64,000 nt of DNA from JAANXG01 sp963731035 (GTDB lineage Bacteria; Pseudomonadota; Gammaproteobacteria; Arenicellales; JAANXG01): assembly GCA_963731035.1 (NCBI GenBank), contig CAVSUY010000006.1:62001-126000 (forward strand), given 5' to 3'. Within the stretch, counting starts at the first letter, position 1; each line of letters begins with the position of its first letter. The translations under genes and the position numbers were made by a program. A model generated the notes under the pieces. The model was not told where the DNA came from. It searched no databases and saw only the letters and a program-made list of their open reading frames with translations. This document shows, piece after piece, positions 44,728-53,349 of the stretch.

Positions 44728-45498
44728 CTATTCGCGCGTGCCGTATCCATACTTCCGTTTGACCTCGCGTGCTTGCGGACTTCTGAGGAACTTGACGAAC
44801 GCGCGGGCTGCCCGTTTGTCGGCCCCAGCTTTCAGCAATACGGCATCCTGGGCGATGGGTACGTAGAGTTTCGCCGGCACTATCCAGCGTGAACCCTCGC
44901 TGGTCCTCACCACCTGCGAGAGTGCGACAAAACCCAGTTCGGCGCCGCCTATTCTCACGAACTGATAGGTTTGGGCGATATTCTGTCCCTGCACTAGTTT
45001 GGGCACGAGCGCCTCGTACAGGCCGAGCGCTTTCATGACCTGCACGGCGGCGGCGCCGTAGGGGGCCGTCACAGGGTTGGCGATGGCAAGCTTGATGAAG
45101 TTCCCCGTTCTCAGGGTCTGCGCACCGCGCACCAGCTCCGGGTTCGTGCTGAACAGGACGATTCTGCCGGTGGCATAGATGAACCGGGTTCCGGCAACCG
45201 CATAGCCTTCTTCGACAGCTCTCTTCGGCCGCGCCTCGTCGGCAGCCAGATAGACCTCGAAGGGGGCGCCCTGGGTAATCTGGGTATAGAGCTGGCCTGT
45301 CGACCCGAAGCTGAACACGGCTTTGTAGCCGGTTGCCCGCTCGAATCGAACGCCGAGCTCTTTGGCCGCGTCCGCGAAGTTTGCAGCGACGGCCACCCGG
45401 GTTGTCTCCGCCCGGACGGCCTGCACGGCCGAGATTCCGATGAACACCGTCGCGATCGCGGCAATCCAGTGGCCAAGCCCGGTACGGCGCTTTTGCAT
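44728..45498 (-). CDS. modA: Molybdate ABC transporter periplasmic binding protein
   Basis: 256 aa from ATG 45498. It has a signal peptide (WIAAIATVFIGISAVQAVRA), then VAANFADAAKELGVRFERAT, SFGSTGQLYTQITQGAPFEV and IANPVTAPYGAAAVQVMKAL, the ModA pattern with Ser/Ala/Tyr oxyanion contacts. It binds molybdate or tungstate in the periplasm and delivers it to ModB/ModC, which are not in this window next to it. A promoter and ModE-like box lie directly upstream (45514-45558). Confidence 0.9.
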   Translation of the reverse strand: MQKRRTGLGHWIAAIATVFIGISAVQAVRAETTRVAVAANFADAAKELGVRFERATGYKAVFSFGSTGQLYTQITQGAPFEVYLAADEARPKRAVEEGYAVAGTRFIYATGRIVLFSTNPELVRGAQTLRTGNFIKLAIANPVTAPYGAAAVQVMKALGLYEALVPKLVQGQNIAQTYQFVRIGGAELGFVALSQVVRTSEGSRWIVPAKLYVPIAQDAVLLKAGADKRAARAFVKFLRSPQAREVKRKYGYGTRE

Positions 45499-45513
45499 GG
45501 TATTGCCTATATG

Positions 45514-45558
45514 ATCGTTGTATATATTCGTATATAACCAAATCAGCAAATCTGTCAA
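45514..45558 (-). promoter_or_regulatory. modA promoter with ModE-like operator
   Basis: On the minus strand, TTGACA (45558-45553), a 16-base spacer and TATATA (45536-45531) form a strong promoter for modA. The sequence CGTTGTATAT-ATTCG-TATATAACC (about 45516-45539) matches the ModE box pattern (CGnTATAT-spacer-ATATAACG) and covers the -10. Molybdate-loaded ModE would repress modA here. The adjacent modE copy is broken, so control would need another ModE. Confidence 0.6.
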
Positions 45559-45800
45559 TCGAGATCAATTAAAGACGCGTGCAGACTTTAGTCAGTGGGT
45601 CAGGAGGAGTTCCAGCGCTGGTCGAAGGGCGCCCCCGTGGACAACGCGAAAACGACCCTTCATTGAGTTCCGGGAGGACTTGCGACACTGGACGGAGGGC
45701 CGTATGGGCCGGACAATTCCAGACCCGGGTCGGAATTCAGGGGTAACCCGCCAGCCGGGAGTTGGTCGGCCCGGGCGGCGGCGGAAGAGGGTGGTAACGC

Positions 45801-47510
45801 ATGAGCGACGTGAGCAATCGTCTTAGCGTAGGACTGGTGACCGGTGGCGGGACGGGGCAGGAGATCGCGGTTGTTTTCCGATGCGCGCTGGAGCATCTGT
45901 CGAGTATCCATGAAGCACCCGTCGATATTGTCGAGTGCCCCCACCGCTTTGGCACGTTCTTCAGCGCGATCGCCTCGGGAACCGCGCGCGAAATACACCG
46001 TGGGCACGAGCATGATTGTGTGTTGTACCTGGACTTCGTGCGAGAACTCGCTCGACGTCGCGTGCCGGCACTGTTCCGAACGGCGATGGACGCCCAGACC
46101 TTGTACCTCGCGAGGGTGAGGCTGGGAGCGGTAAAGGTCGAGAGCTTCAAGACCCCGGATGCTGGAATCCTGGTCGTGCGGGACTGCGGGCAGGGCTTCT
46201 ACACGGGAAGCAACGACACGCAATCGCAGGACGTCATCCGGCGCACCTGCGAGTTCCGGCGCGATTGGACCGAGCGGGTAATAGATCATGCGCTGGCAAT
46301 CGCGGCCGCGAATTTCGGCGGCGTCGAATGCATCGATCATGTGCTGGCCGCCTACAAGTTCCACCTTCTCGATCGGCGCTTTGCTGACTGGGTTTCCGAA
46401 TACGGCCGGCGTCGTGGCGTGAGTATCGGTCTCTTTCAGCCCGACACGATGAACCGTAACCTGCTGCGCGACAGCTACCGGGGAAACGTGCTGATCATCG
46501 GCGCCAACGAATGGGTGGATATCATGCACGTGGCACTGATGAACCGTTACGGGACAGGCACCCATGAGACGCGTGCGGCGCATAGCACCTATCTGGCCGA
46601 GGGTGTCAACGGCATGATGGAGTATCAGACGGTGCACGGTTCGGCGGATGACATTGCCGGTCGGGGCGTAGTAAATCCTCAGGCGGCGCTTCGCGCCGCG
46701 GCGGCGATCATGGAACGGCATGGCTCCTGCGACGGGGCCATGGGGCGCATGGAAGACTCCATCGAACGTGCCTGTCAGCGCGGTTTCAATACACCCGACC
46801 AGGGCGGCGAGCACACTACGGAGGAGGTGACGGGCGCGGTGCTGGACGTGTACGGGCGGCGGAGTACCGCCCGCGTGGGCTGGACAAGGAAGATTGAGGC
46901 GGGTCAGGCGCTGCTGATCATCGATATGCAGAATGACATGTGTGCGCCGGGTGGATGTTTCGATCGTCTCGGACTGATAGACACGTCGCGCATGGCCGAG
47001 CTGGCAAATCGTCTCGAAACGCTTCTGGAGCGGGTACGGCCGACCGGTCTGGACGTACTGCACGCGCAAACGTTCGTGGATGTCGCCGCACTGCCCGCGA
47101 ATATGGAGGAACGGATCCGGCGTTTGGGGCGTGGCGGCTACCTGCGGGAAGGAGACTGGGGTGCGGCTGCCTATGGCCCCACCCCGGCGGCGACCGAGCG
47201 GGTGATCGTGAAGCGGGGCTACGACCCGTTTCTCGGCACGGACCTGGGCGAGCGCCTGAAACTCGCCGGTGCCGGATGCCTGGTGCTCGTCGGCGTGTTT
47301 GCCGATATCTGTATTGACGCGGCCGCGCGGACCGCGTACCAGCTTGGAATCACCCCGGTGGTGCTCACCGATGGAACGCTCGCGCTCGAACGTGACCTGG
47401 AAGGCAGCCTGTCCTTCATGGAACGCTACTACGGTGCCCGCGTGATCTCCATGGAGAAGTGGCTTGCGGATCTCCAAGGTCCCGCGACCGGTGTCGGTTC
47501 GGACTCGTAA
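45801..47510 (+). CDS. Isopropylmalate/isocitrate dehydrogenase-like domain fused to isochorismatase-like hydrolase
   Basis: 569 aa. Residues 1-360 look like a decarboxylating beta-hydroxyacid dehydrogenase: GLVTGGGTGQEIAVVF at the start (GDGIG equivalent), VVRDCGQGFYTGSND (RENTEG-like loop, altered), and YQTVHGSADDIAGRGVVNP, the NAD-loop. Residues 365-560 are a cysteine hydrolase of the isochorismatase family with triad Asp375 (IIDMQND), Lys471 (VIVKRGYDPF) and Cys504 (GVFADICIDA). I know of no named enzyme with this pair. It is followed after 7 bases or less by an A-T-TE synthetase, so a small biosynthetic pathway is likely. The substrate is unknown. Confidence 0.82.
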   Translation: MSDVSNRLSVGLVTGGGTGQEIAVVFRCALEHLSSIHEAPVDIVECPHRFGTFFSAIASGTAREIHRGHEHDCVLYLDFVRELARRRVPALFRTAMDAQTLYLARVRLGAVKVESFKTPDAGILVVRDCGQGFYTGSNDTQSQDVIRRTCEFRRDWTERVIDHALAIAAANFGGVECIDHVLAAYKFHLLDRRFADWVSEYGRRRGVSIGLFQPDTMNRNLLRDSYRGNVLIIGANEWVDIMHVALMNRYGTGTHETRAAHSTYLAEGVNGMMEYQTVHGSADDIAGRGVVNPQAALRAAAAIMERHGSCDGAMGRMEDSIERACQRGFNTPDQGGEHTTEEVTGAVLDVYGRRSTARVGWTRKIEAGQALLIIDMQNDMCAPGGCFDRLGLIDTSRMAELANRLETLLERVRPTGLDVLHAQTFVDVAALPANMEERIRRLGRGGYLREGDWGAAAYGPTPAATERVIVKRGYDPFLGTDLGERLKLAGAGCLVLVGVFADICIDAAARTAYQLGITPVVLTDGTLALERDLEGSLSFMERYYGARVISMEKWLADLQGPATGVGSDS

Positions 47511-47517
47511 CGCGCCC

Positions 47518-50151
47518 GTGACCGCTGCACCTGAATTTGGCACAGGCCTTCCGGCGATTCCGGCGTCGCTTTCGGAGCGCAGTGTTGGCGACGTGTTCGA
47601 CGATATCGCCGCCCGTAGTGGAACCCGTACGGCGATTCGATGGCAGGACGAAACGGTCAGCTTCGCCGGGCTCGCGGCGCGCGTCGACGGACTCGCCCGC
47701 GCGCTGCTGGAGGCCGTCCCCGGACAACGACGACCGATCCTGTTGCTACTCGATGATCCCGTGGATCAGGTGACCGCCATGCTCGCGGTGCTGCAGGCTG
47801 GGAACTTCTTCGTGCCGCTGTCGGTAAGCAATCCGTCCGCGCGTCTCCGGCGGCACGTCGCGCATTGCCAGGCGGCGGCGATAGTAACCGGAGACGCCGG
47901 CGTGGAAACGGTCAAGCGAATCGCGGACGACCTGCCGCGGATCCATGTATCGGCCGCGAAGTCCGGCACCGGCGCCGCGCGGCCGCCCGAGGCGGTATCT
48001 CCTGCGGATCCCGCTTACCTCGTGTTCACCTCGGGGTCGACGGGAGAGCCCAAGGGGGTGATGCACAGCCACCGGAACCTGCTGCATCACGTCGCCAAGT
48101 ACACGCGTCTCGTTGATCTTGCGGAATGCGACCGTGTGGCGTGGCTCGCCGGTTATTCGCATGCCGCATCCATCTCCGACGTGTTTCCGACCCTTCTCAC
48201 CGGTGCCGCGCTGGTTGCCCTACAACCGGATCGCGAGGGACTCGGAGGACTCCACGGCCGGCTTCGGGAAGAGGAAGTGTCGGTGTTCCACACGGCCCCA
48301 ACCCTGTTGCGCAAGCTGGCACAGACGATGCCCGCCGAGGAGCATCCCGCGGGCGTGCGGGTTGCGCGTCTTGCCGGTGAGCCGGCATTCGGCCGCGACG
48401 TGCGTTGCTGTCGCGCATTGTTCGGAAACGGGTGCAGAGTCCTGAACACGCTGGGCACGACTGAACTGAACCTGGTGCGGGCATTGGAGGTCGCCGTGGA
48501 CACCGTTCCCGATGATGCCCGACTTCCGGTGGGATTTGCCGTCGCGGATACCGAGGTGCAGATCGTCGACGACACCGGTTCGCCGGTTGCGGCGGGCACG
48601 AACGGACGGATCGCCATACGCAGCCGTTATCTGAGTACCGGCTACTGGCGCCAGCATGAGCTGACGTCCGCCGCATTCAGCGTCGACCCGGCCGATCCCG
48701 GACTTCGCACCTATATTACGGGCGATCTGGGCAGGCTGGAGCCGGATGGGTGCTTGGTGCACCTCGGTAGGGACACCGAGCGCGTCAAGGTACGTGGACA
48801 GGGCGTGGATCTGCGCGAGGTCGAGCAGGTTATCGCGTCCGTCGCGACAGGCCTGGAAGTGGCGGTGGTTGATATCCCGGATACTCCGACCCGTGGTGAT
48901 ACGACCCTGGTTGCATGGCTGTCAGGCGAAGCCGGTGATCCGGATTCTGCGGTCCACCTTCGCCGACGCCTCACGGACCACCTGCCCGCATACATGATTC
49001 CCACACATTTCGAGTGCACCGATGTACTGCCTATGACGCGAAGCGGCAAGGTCGACCGCGGGGAACTCCGCAGGCGGGGGGTACCGGGGAGGGCGGAACG
49101 GCAGGCGCCGCTACAAGTTGCAGACGACGATCACCTCGAAGTGGTGGCGGCGTTGTGGGAGGCGCTGCTGGCGACGCCCGTTGGCCCGGCCGACCACTTC
49201 TTCGACCTTGGTGGTGATTCGCTGCTCGCGATGACCATGCTGTGGGAAGTGGAACGGCGGTTTAATGTCAAGGTGTCTCCGGTCGCATTTGCCCGCGATC
49301 CGACCCCGCGCGGCCTCACGCATTGTTTGTCCGGCGCCGATGACTCGGGGCGGTCGGACGTGCTGTTGCCGCAACGGACGACGGGTCATCTACCCCCCTT
49401 ATTCTTCGTAGCCGGAGGTGGAGGCGGTGCCGACGCCTTTCCGGCCGCCTACGAAAGGCTGTTTCGTTACCTGCCGGAGGAACGGCCGGTTTACGGCTTG
49501 GTCGCCTCGATGCTCGATAGCTCCGGAATGGACCAGCTTATCGAGCGCTACGTTGACGCGATCCGGGAAGCCAACCCGGACGGCCCGTATTACGTGGCGG
49601 GGGAGTGCGTGGGGGCCCTGGTGGCTTTCAACGTGGCATGCCGGCTCGAACAGGAGGGTGGTACAGTCGCGCAGGTCGTGTTGCTCGATCCGCCGCGAGC
49701 AACGCGGCTCGCGGAACGTACGCTCAGAGTCCGGCGATTTCGCAAGTGGCTGCTCAGACGGCGATCACGACTGAACCTTCTTTTCGGCCGGGTGACGCAC
49801 CATCTCGGCACGCTGCGTCGCGTGCCGCTTGGACAGTGGCCGGTGCATGTGCGGCGAGGGGTGGAAAGCGCAGGTCGCCTGCAGCAAACGGAGCGCCGGG
49901 CCGAGGCGGAGGCGGTCCGCAGGGTCCGTTATCAGCAAGCAGCATATCGTTTTCAGCCGGGCGGCGTGCTCCGGGGCGGGCTCAGTGTTATCTACGCTGG
50001 AGCCGGGAACCTCATTCGGTACGAATCAACTTGGCGGGCACTGGCTTCCGGCGACGTCTCGATACGGGTGGTCGATGGCGATCACCACACATATATTCGC
50101 GGCGCGCTCGCGCGGAGCACCGCCGCGTGCCTGGCACGGTGTCTGGAATAA
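47518..50151 (+). CDS. Single-module NRPS-like A-T-TE synthetase
   Basis: About 877 aa, with no condensation domain. The adenylation domain (about 15-520) has FTSGSTGEPKG (A3), GTTE (A5), YITGDLGR (A7) and SGKVDRGELRR (A10). The carrier domain has FFDLGGDSLLAM with phosphopantetheine Ser568. The thioesterase (about 620-870) shows AGECVGAL, so Cys697 replaces the usual Ser, with Asp (LLDPP) and His856 (DGDHHTY). A-T-TE enzymes in other microbes (RalA-type, and fungal quinone or furanone synthetases) join two alpha-keto acids. Alternative starts are TTG 47464 (overlapping the upstream stop) and GTG 47491; I use GTG 47518. Confidence 0.85.
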   Translation: MTAAPEFGTGLPAIPASLSERSVGDVFDDIAARSGTRTAIRWQDETVSFAGLAARVDGLARALLEAVPGQRRPILLLLDDPVDQVTAMLAVLQAGNFFVPLSVSNPSARLRRHVAHCQAAAIVTGDAGVETVKRIADDLPRIHVSAAKSGTGAARPPEAVSPADPAYLVFTSGSTGEPKGVMHSHRNLLHHVAKYTRLVDLAECDRVAWLAGYSHAASISDVFPTLLTGAALVALQPDREGLGGLHGRLREEEVSVFHTAPTLLRKLAQTMPAEEHPAGVRVARLAGEPAFGRDVRCCRALFGNGCRVLNTLGTTELNLVRALEVAVDTVPDDARLPVGFAVADTEVQIVDDTGSPVAAGTNGRIAIRSRYLSTGYWRQHELTSAAFSVDPADPGLRTYITGDLGRLEPDGCLVHLGRDTERVKVRGQGVDLREVEQVIASVATGLEVAVVDIPDTPTRGDTTLVAWLSGEAGDPDSAVHLRRRLTDHLPAYMIPTHFECTDVLPMTRSGKVDRGELRRRGVPGRAERQAPLQVADDDHLEVVAALWEALLATPVGPADHFFDLGGDSLLAMTMLWEVERRFNVKVSPVAFARDPTPRGLTHCLSGADDSGRSDVLLPQRTTGHLPPLFFVAGGGGGADAFPAAYERLFRYLPEERPVYGLVASMLDSSGMDQLIERYVDAIREANPDGPYYVAGECVGALVAFNVACRLEQEGGTVAQVVLLDPPRATRLAERTLRVRRFRKWLLRRRSRLNLLFGRVTHHLGTLRRVPLGQWPVHVRRGVESAGRLQQTERRAEAEAVRRVRYQQAAYRFQPGGVLRGGLSVIYAGAGNLIRYESTWRALASGDVSIRVVDGDHHTYIRGALARSTAACLARCLE

Positions 50152-50299
50152 TGTTTGGACGAATGATCCTGCCGGACCGCGGCAATGTGTACTACGTGCG
50201 GCGGTGAACGATGCGGGACCGGCTCGCGGCAGCCCGGCACGGCGGCGAGCACCGGCGCGACGGATACCAGGGGCGAGGCCGCTCCGGGAGAGTAGTAAA

Positions 50300-50386
50300 T
50301 TGAATGGATGGGCGATATTTGGAATCATCGTGATGACTCTGATCGCGTGGGTCATCCCGGCGAATCTCCGTGATCTGCGGCGATAG
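50300..50386 (+). CDS. Possible 28-residue membrane peptide
   Basis: A short frame LNGWAIFGIIVMTLIAWVIP then ANLRDLRR, from TTG 50300 behind a GGGAGAG ribosome site, ends at TAG 50386. It consists of one membrane helix followed by a basic tail, placed 148 bases after the A-T-TE gene and 99 before hypF. It could be a real small protein tied to the synthetase, or chance. No homology could be checked. Confidence 0.35.
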   Translation: MNGWAIFGIIVMTLIAWVIPANLRDLRR

Positions 50387-50485
50387 TCCAAAATCCGGTC
50401 GAAGCAGGCTGCGGCGTTCGTGCCGGGGCGCCGGTTCGCAAGGGCGCGATCATCGCCGCATCTAGTGACGGGGTACACTAGAGTC

Positions 50486-52927
50486 ATGGTCGGTCACTAT
50501 AAGGAAGACATTCCGCCACCGGGTGAGCTCATCCGGGTGCGGGGCCTGGTGCAGGGCGTGGGTTTCCGGCCCACGGTGTGGCGCCTGGCCCGCGACTGCG
50601 GCTTGAGCGGCGACGTGCGCAACGATTCCGAAGGCGTGCTGATCCACGCCTGGGGCGACGCCGCCGCGCGGGAGCGGTTTCTCTCTCGCTTGCGGGACGA
50701 GGCCCCGCCGCTGTCCAGGATCGACGCGATGGAGTGCGCTCCTCTCGACACCCGGGCGCCCCGCGCCGCGGGATTCCACATCGCCGCCAGCGACAGCGCC
50801 GGCGTGCACACCGGTGTTGTGGCCGACGCCGCCACCTGCGAAGCCTGTCTGCGAGAAATACGGAAGCCGGGGGATCGCCGCGAGAACTATGCGTTCACTA
50901 ACTGCACCCACTGCGGCCCGCGCCTGAGTATCGTCAGGCGTATCCCCTACGACCGCGCCAACACGAGCATGGCGGAGTTCGCCATGTGCCCGGAATGCCG
51001 CCGGGAATACGAGGATCCGGCCGACCGGCGCTTTCACGCCCAGCCCAACGCCTGTGCACAGTGCGGGCCGGACCTGTGGCTGGAAAGGGCGGGTGATGCA
51101 GGGCCTGCCGACAACGCCGACGCCGATCCCATCGAAACCGCACGGAATCTGCTGAAGGCCGGACAGGTCGTGGCGATCAAGGGGGTCGGCGGCATCCATC
51201 TCGCCTGTGACGCCACCGACGGCGAGGCGGTCGCCCGCCTCCGGCGGCGTAAGTGGCGCCATCGCAAGCCCTTTGCCCTGATGGCCCGGGACATCGACAT
51301 GGTGCGCCGTTACTGCGCCGTGGGCGATGCGGAGGCGAACCTGCTACGCAGTCCGTCGGCACCCATCGTGCTGATGCGCGCGAACCAAGTCGAGCGACTC
51401 GCGGACGAGGTGGCGCCCGGCCAATGCTGCTACGGCTTCATGCTGCCCTATTCGCCGCTGCACCATCTGCTCATGGATGCCATCGAGGCGCCGATCGTGC
51501 TCACCAGCGGCAACCGCTCCGAGGAACCGCAATGCATCGCCAATCAGCAGGCTCGCGATCGCCTGGGCGACATTGCCGACGCTCTGTTGCTGCACGACCG
51601 GGAGATCGTCAACCGCCTGGACGACTCCGTGGTCAAGGTGATCGCGGGCGCCCCGTCCCTCCTGCGGAGGAGCCGGGGCTACGCGCCCGCCACGATGCGC
51701 CTGCCCGGCGGCTTCGAGGCCGCTCCTCCCGTGCTCGCCTTCGGTGGCCAGCTCAAGAGCACCTTCTGCCTGCTCCGGGAGGGAGATGCTATCCTGTCGC
51801 AGCATCTCGGAGATCTAGAAAACGCGCGGGCCAACGCCGCCTATCGGGAGACCCTGGATCTCTACCTGGATCTGTTCCGGCACTGTCCCGACGTGCTGGC
51901 GACGGACCGGCATCCTGATTATGTGCCGGGCACGCTGGGGCGCGACTGGGCCGCGAGCCACGCCTTGCCGTTGGTGCAGGTACAGCATCATCATGCCCAC
52001 CTGGCCGCTTGTCTCGCGGACAACGGCGTGGCCATGGACACACCGCCGGTGCTTGGGCTGACCATGGACGGAACCGGATACGGCGACGACGGCACCGTCT
52101 GGGGCGGCGAGTTCCTACTCGGCGACTACCGCGGTTGCCGGCGCCTGGCCTCCATGGCGCCGGTGCCCATGCCCGGGGGCGTCCAGGCCATCCGCCAGCC
52201 GTGGCGCATGGCTTATGCTCATCTGTGCCGTGTCTTCCAGTGGACCGATTTGCAGTCACGCTGCGGCGGTCAGCCCTTCTTCCGTTCCCTGGAGAGCAAA
52301 CCGCTCGCGACCCTGGATGCGATGATCACGGCCGGATTGAACTGTCCGATGACCAGTTCCTGTGGACGCCTGTTCGATTCGGTGGCGGCGGTCATCGGGC
52401 TGTGCCAGGAGGTAACCTATGAGGGTCAGGCCGCCATCGAGCTGGAGGCCGCGGTCGACCGGAATACCTTGCGCGACGAGGGTTATCCATTCGCCGTTGA
52501 GCACCACGACGGCCTGCCGCGATTGGAACCCGGACCCATGTGGCGCGCTTTGCTGGAAGACCTGGGCCGGGGAGCGCCGGCCGGGGCAATGGCTGCGCGT
52601 TTCCACCGCGGTCTGGCAGCGGCGCTGGCTGCGATGATCGCACACCTGCAAGCACTGTACGGGGACGTATGGCAAGGCCGCGTTGCGTTGTCCGGCGGCG
52701 TTTTCCAGAATGCGGTTCTGGGGGAGCTGCTGGTCGAGCGGCTCGGATCGATGGGCCTGGAGGTGATCCGTCATATGCGGGTGCCCGCCAACGATGGCGG
52801 GCTGAGTCTCGGACAGGCGTGTATTGCCGCGGCGCGAAGCGTGAATGACGGCGGTTCGGGCAATATGCATGGCCCGCTCTCCCTGATGGGAGAGGGGCAA
52901 TCTCACCCGACACAGGCGGAGCGTTAA
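50486..52927 (+). CDS. hypF: Carbamoyltransferase HypF for [NiFe]-hydrogenase maturation
   Basis: About 813 aa from ATG 50486. It makes the CN ligand precursor from carbamoyl phosphate and passes it to HypE. Domains in order: acylphosphatase (RVRGLVQGVGFRPTVW), paired zinc fingers (CEACLREI, CTHCGPR, CPECRRE, CAQCGPD), a YrdC-like domain (KGVGGIHLACDA), and a Kae1-like domain (HHHAHLAACLADNG and GLTMDGTGYGDDGTVWGGEF). First gene of the hyp cluster, six bases before hypC. Confidence 0.93.
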   Translation: MVGHYKEDIPPPGELIRVRGLVQGVGFRPTVWRLARDCGLSGDVRNDSEGVLIHAWGDAAARERFLSRLRDEAPPLSRIDAMECAPLDTRAPRAAGFHIAASDSAGVHTGVVADAATCEACLREIRKPGDRRENYAFTNCTHCGPRLSIVRRIPYDRANTSMAEFAMCPECRREYEDPADRRFHAQPNACAQCGPDLWLERAGDAGPADNADADPIETARNLLKAGQVVAIKGVGGIHLACDATDGEAVARLRRRKWRHRKPFALMARDIDMVRRYCAVGDAEANLLRSPSAPIVLMRANQVERLADEVAPGQCCYGFMLPYSPLHHLLMDAIEAPIVLTSGNRSEEPQCIANQQARDRLGDIADALLLHDREIVNRLDDSVVKVIAGAPSLLRRSRGYAPATMRLPGGFEAAPPVLAFGGQLKSTFCLLREGDAILSQHLGDLENARANAAYRETLDLYLDLFRHCPDVLATDRHPDYVPGTLGRDWAASHALPLVQVQHHHAHLAACLADNGVAMDTPPVLGLTMDGTGYGDDGTVWGGEFLLGDYRGCRRLASMAPVPMPGGVQAIRQPWRMAYAHLCRVFQWTDLQSRCGGQPFFRSLESKPLATLDAMITAGLNCPMTSSCGRLFDSVAAVIGLCQEVTYEGQAAIELEAAVDRNTLRDEGYPFAVEHHDGLPRLEPGPMWRALLEDLGRGAPAGAMAARFHRGLAAALAAMIAHLQALYGDVWQGRVALSGGVFQNAVLGELLVERLGSMGLEVIRHMRVPANDGGLSLGQACIAAARSVNDGGSGNMHGPLSLMGEGQSHPTQAER

Positions 52928-52932
52928 CAATC

Positions 52933-53205
52933 ATGTGTGTAGGCATACCCGGACAGATCGTCGCAATCGTCGACCCGGACACTGACACGGCGACGGTGGA
53001 GGTCGGCGGCATCCGCCGGGCGATCAATATCTCCTGCGTGCTGGGGGAAGATCGCAGCCACGCGGATTGCGTGGGCGAATGGGTACTGGTGCATGTCGGC
53101 TTCGCCATGAGCCGCATTGACGAAGACGAAGCGATCAGAACCCTCGAGCTGCTGAGTGAGCTGGGTGAGATGGAACAGGAACTCGAGGCTCTACAAAGCG
53201 TATAG
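52933..53205 (+). CDS. hypC: Hydrogenase assembly chaperone HypC
   Basis: 90 aa, beginning MCVGIPGQIVAI with the essential Cys2. It holds the Fe(CO)(CN)2 moiety with HypD and delivers it to the large subunit. The VEVGGIRRAINISCVLGED segment and GEWVLVHVGFAMSRIDEDEA are typical. It lies five bases after hypF and ten before a 44-codon frame, consistent with one operon. Confidence 0.92.
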   Translation: MCVGIPGQIVAIVDPDTDTATVEVGGIRRAINISCVLGEDRSHADCVGEWVLVHVGFAMSRIDEDEAIRTLELLSELGEMEQELEALQSV

Positions 53206-53214
53206 ATACTGCAT

Positions 53215-53349
53215 ATGTCCAACACTGATGATCCTTTGCGCGAGCTGTACCCGTTCCCGCACGGTGACGGGCAGGACGCCGGCACGGTCAACGGCGGCTC
53301 GTCCTGCGACGCGGCGGACTGGGGATCAGCAGAGGGTGATGTGAAATGA
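53215..53349 (+). CDS. Small unrecognised ORF between hypC and hypD
   Basis: A 44-aa frame starting MSNTDDPLRELYPFPHGDG, Asp/Gly-rich, with its stop (TGA 53347-53349) overlapping the hypD ATG, so translation would be coupled. Its start resembles the N-termini of SIS/sugar-isomerase-like proteins found in some hyp operons (LYPFL-type openings), so it may be a truncated relic of such a gene. I could not confirm that. It may also be a genuine small protein. Confidence 0.4.
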   Translation: MSNTDDPLRELYPFPHGDGQDAGTVNGGSSCDAADWGSAEGDVK

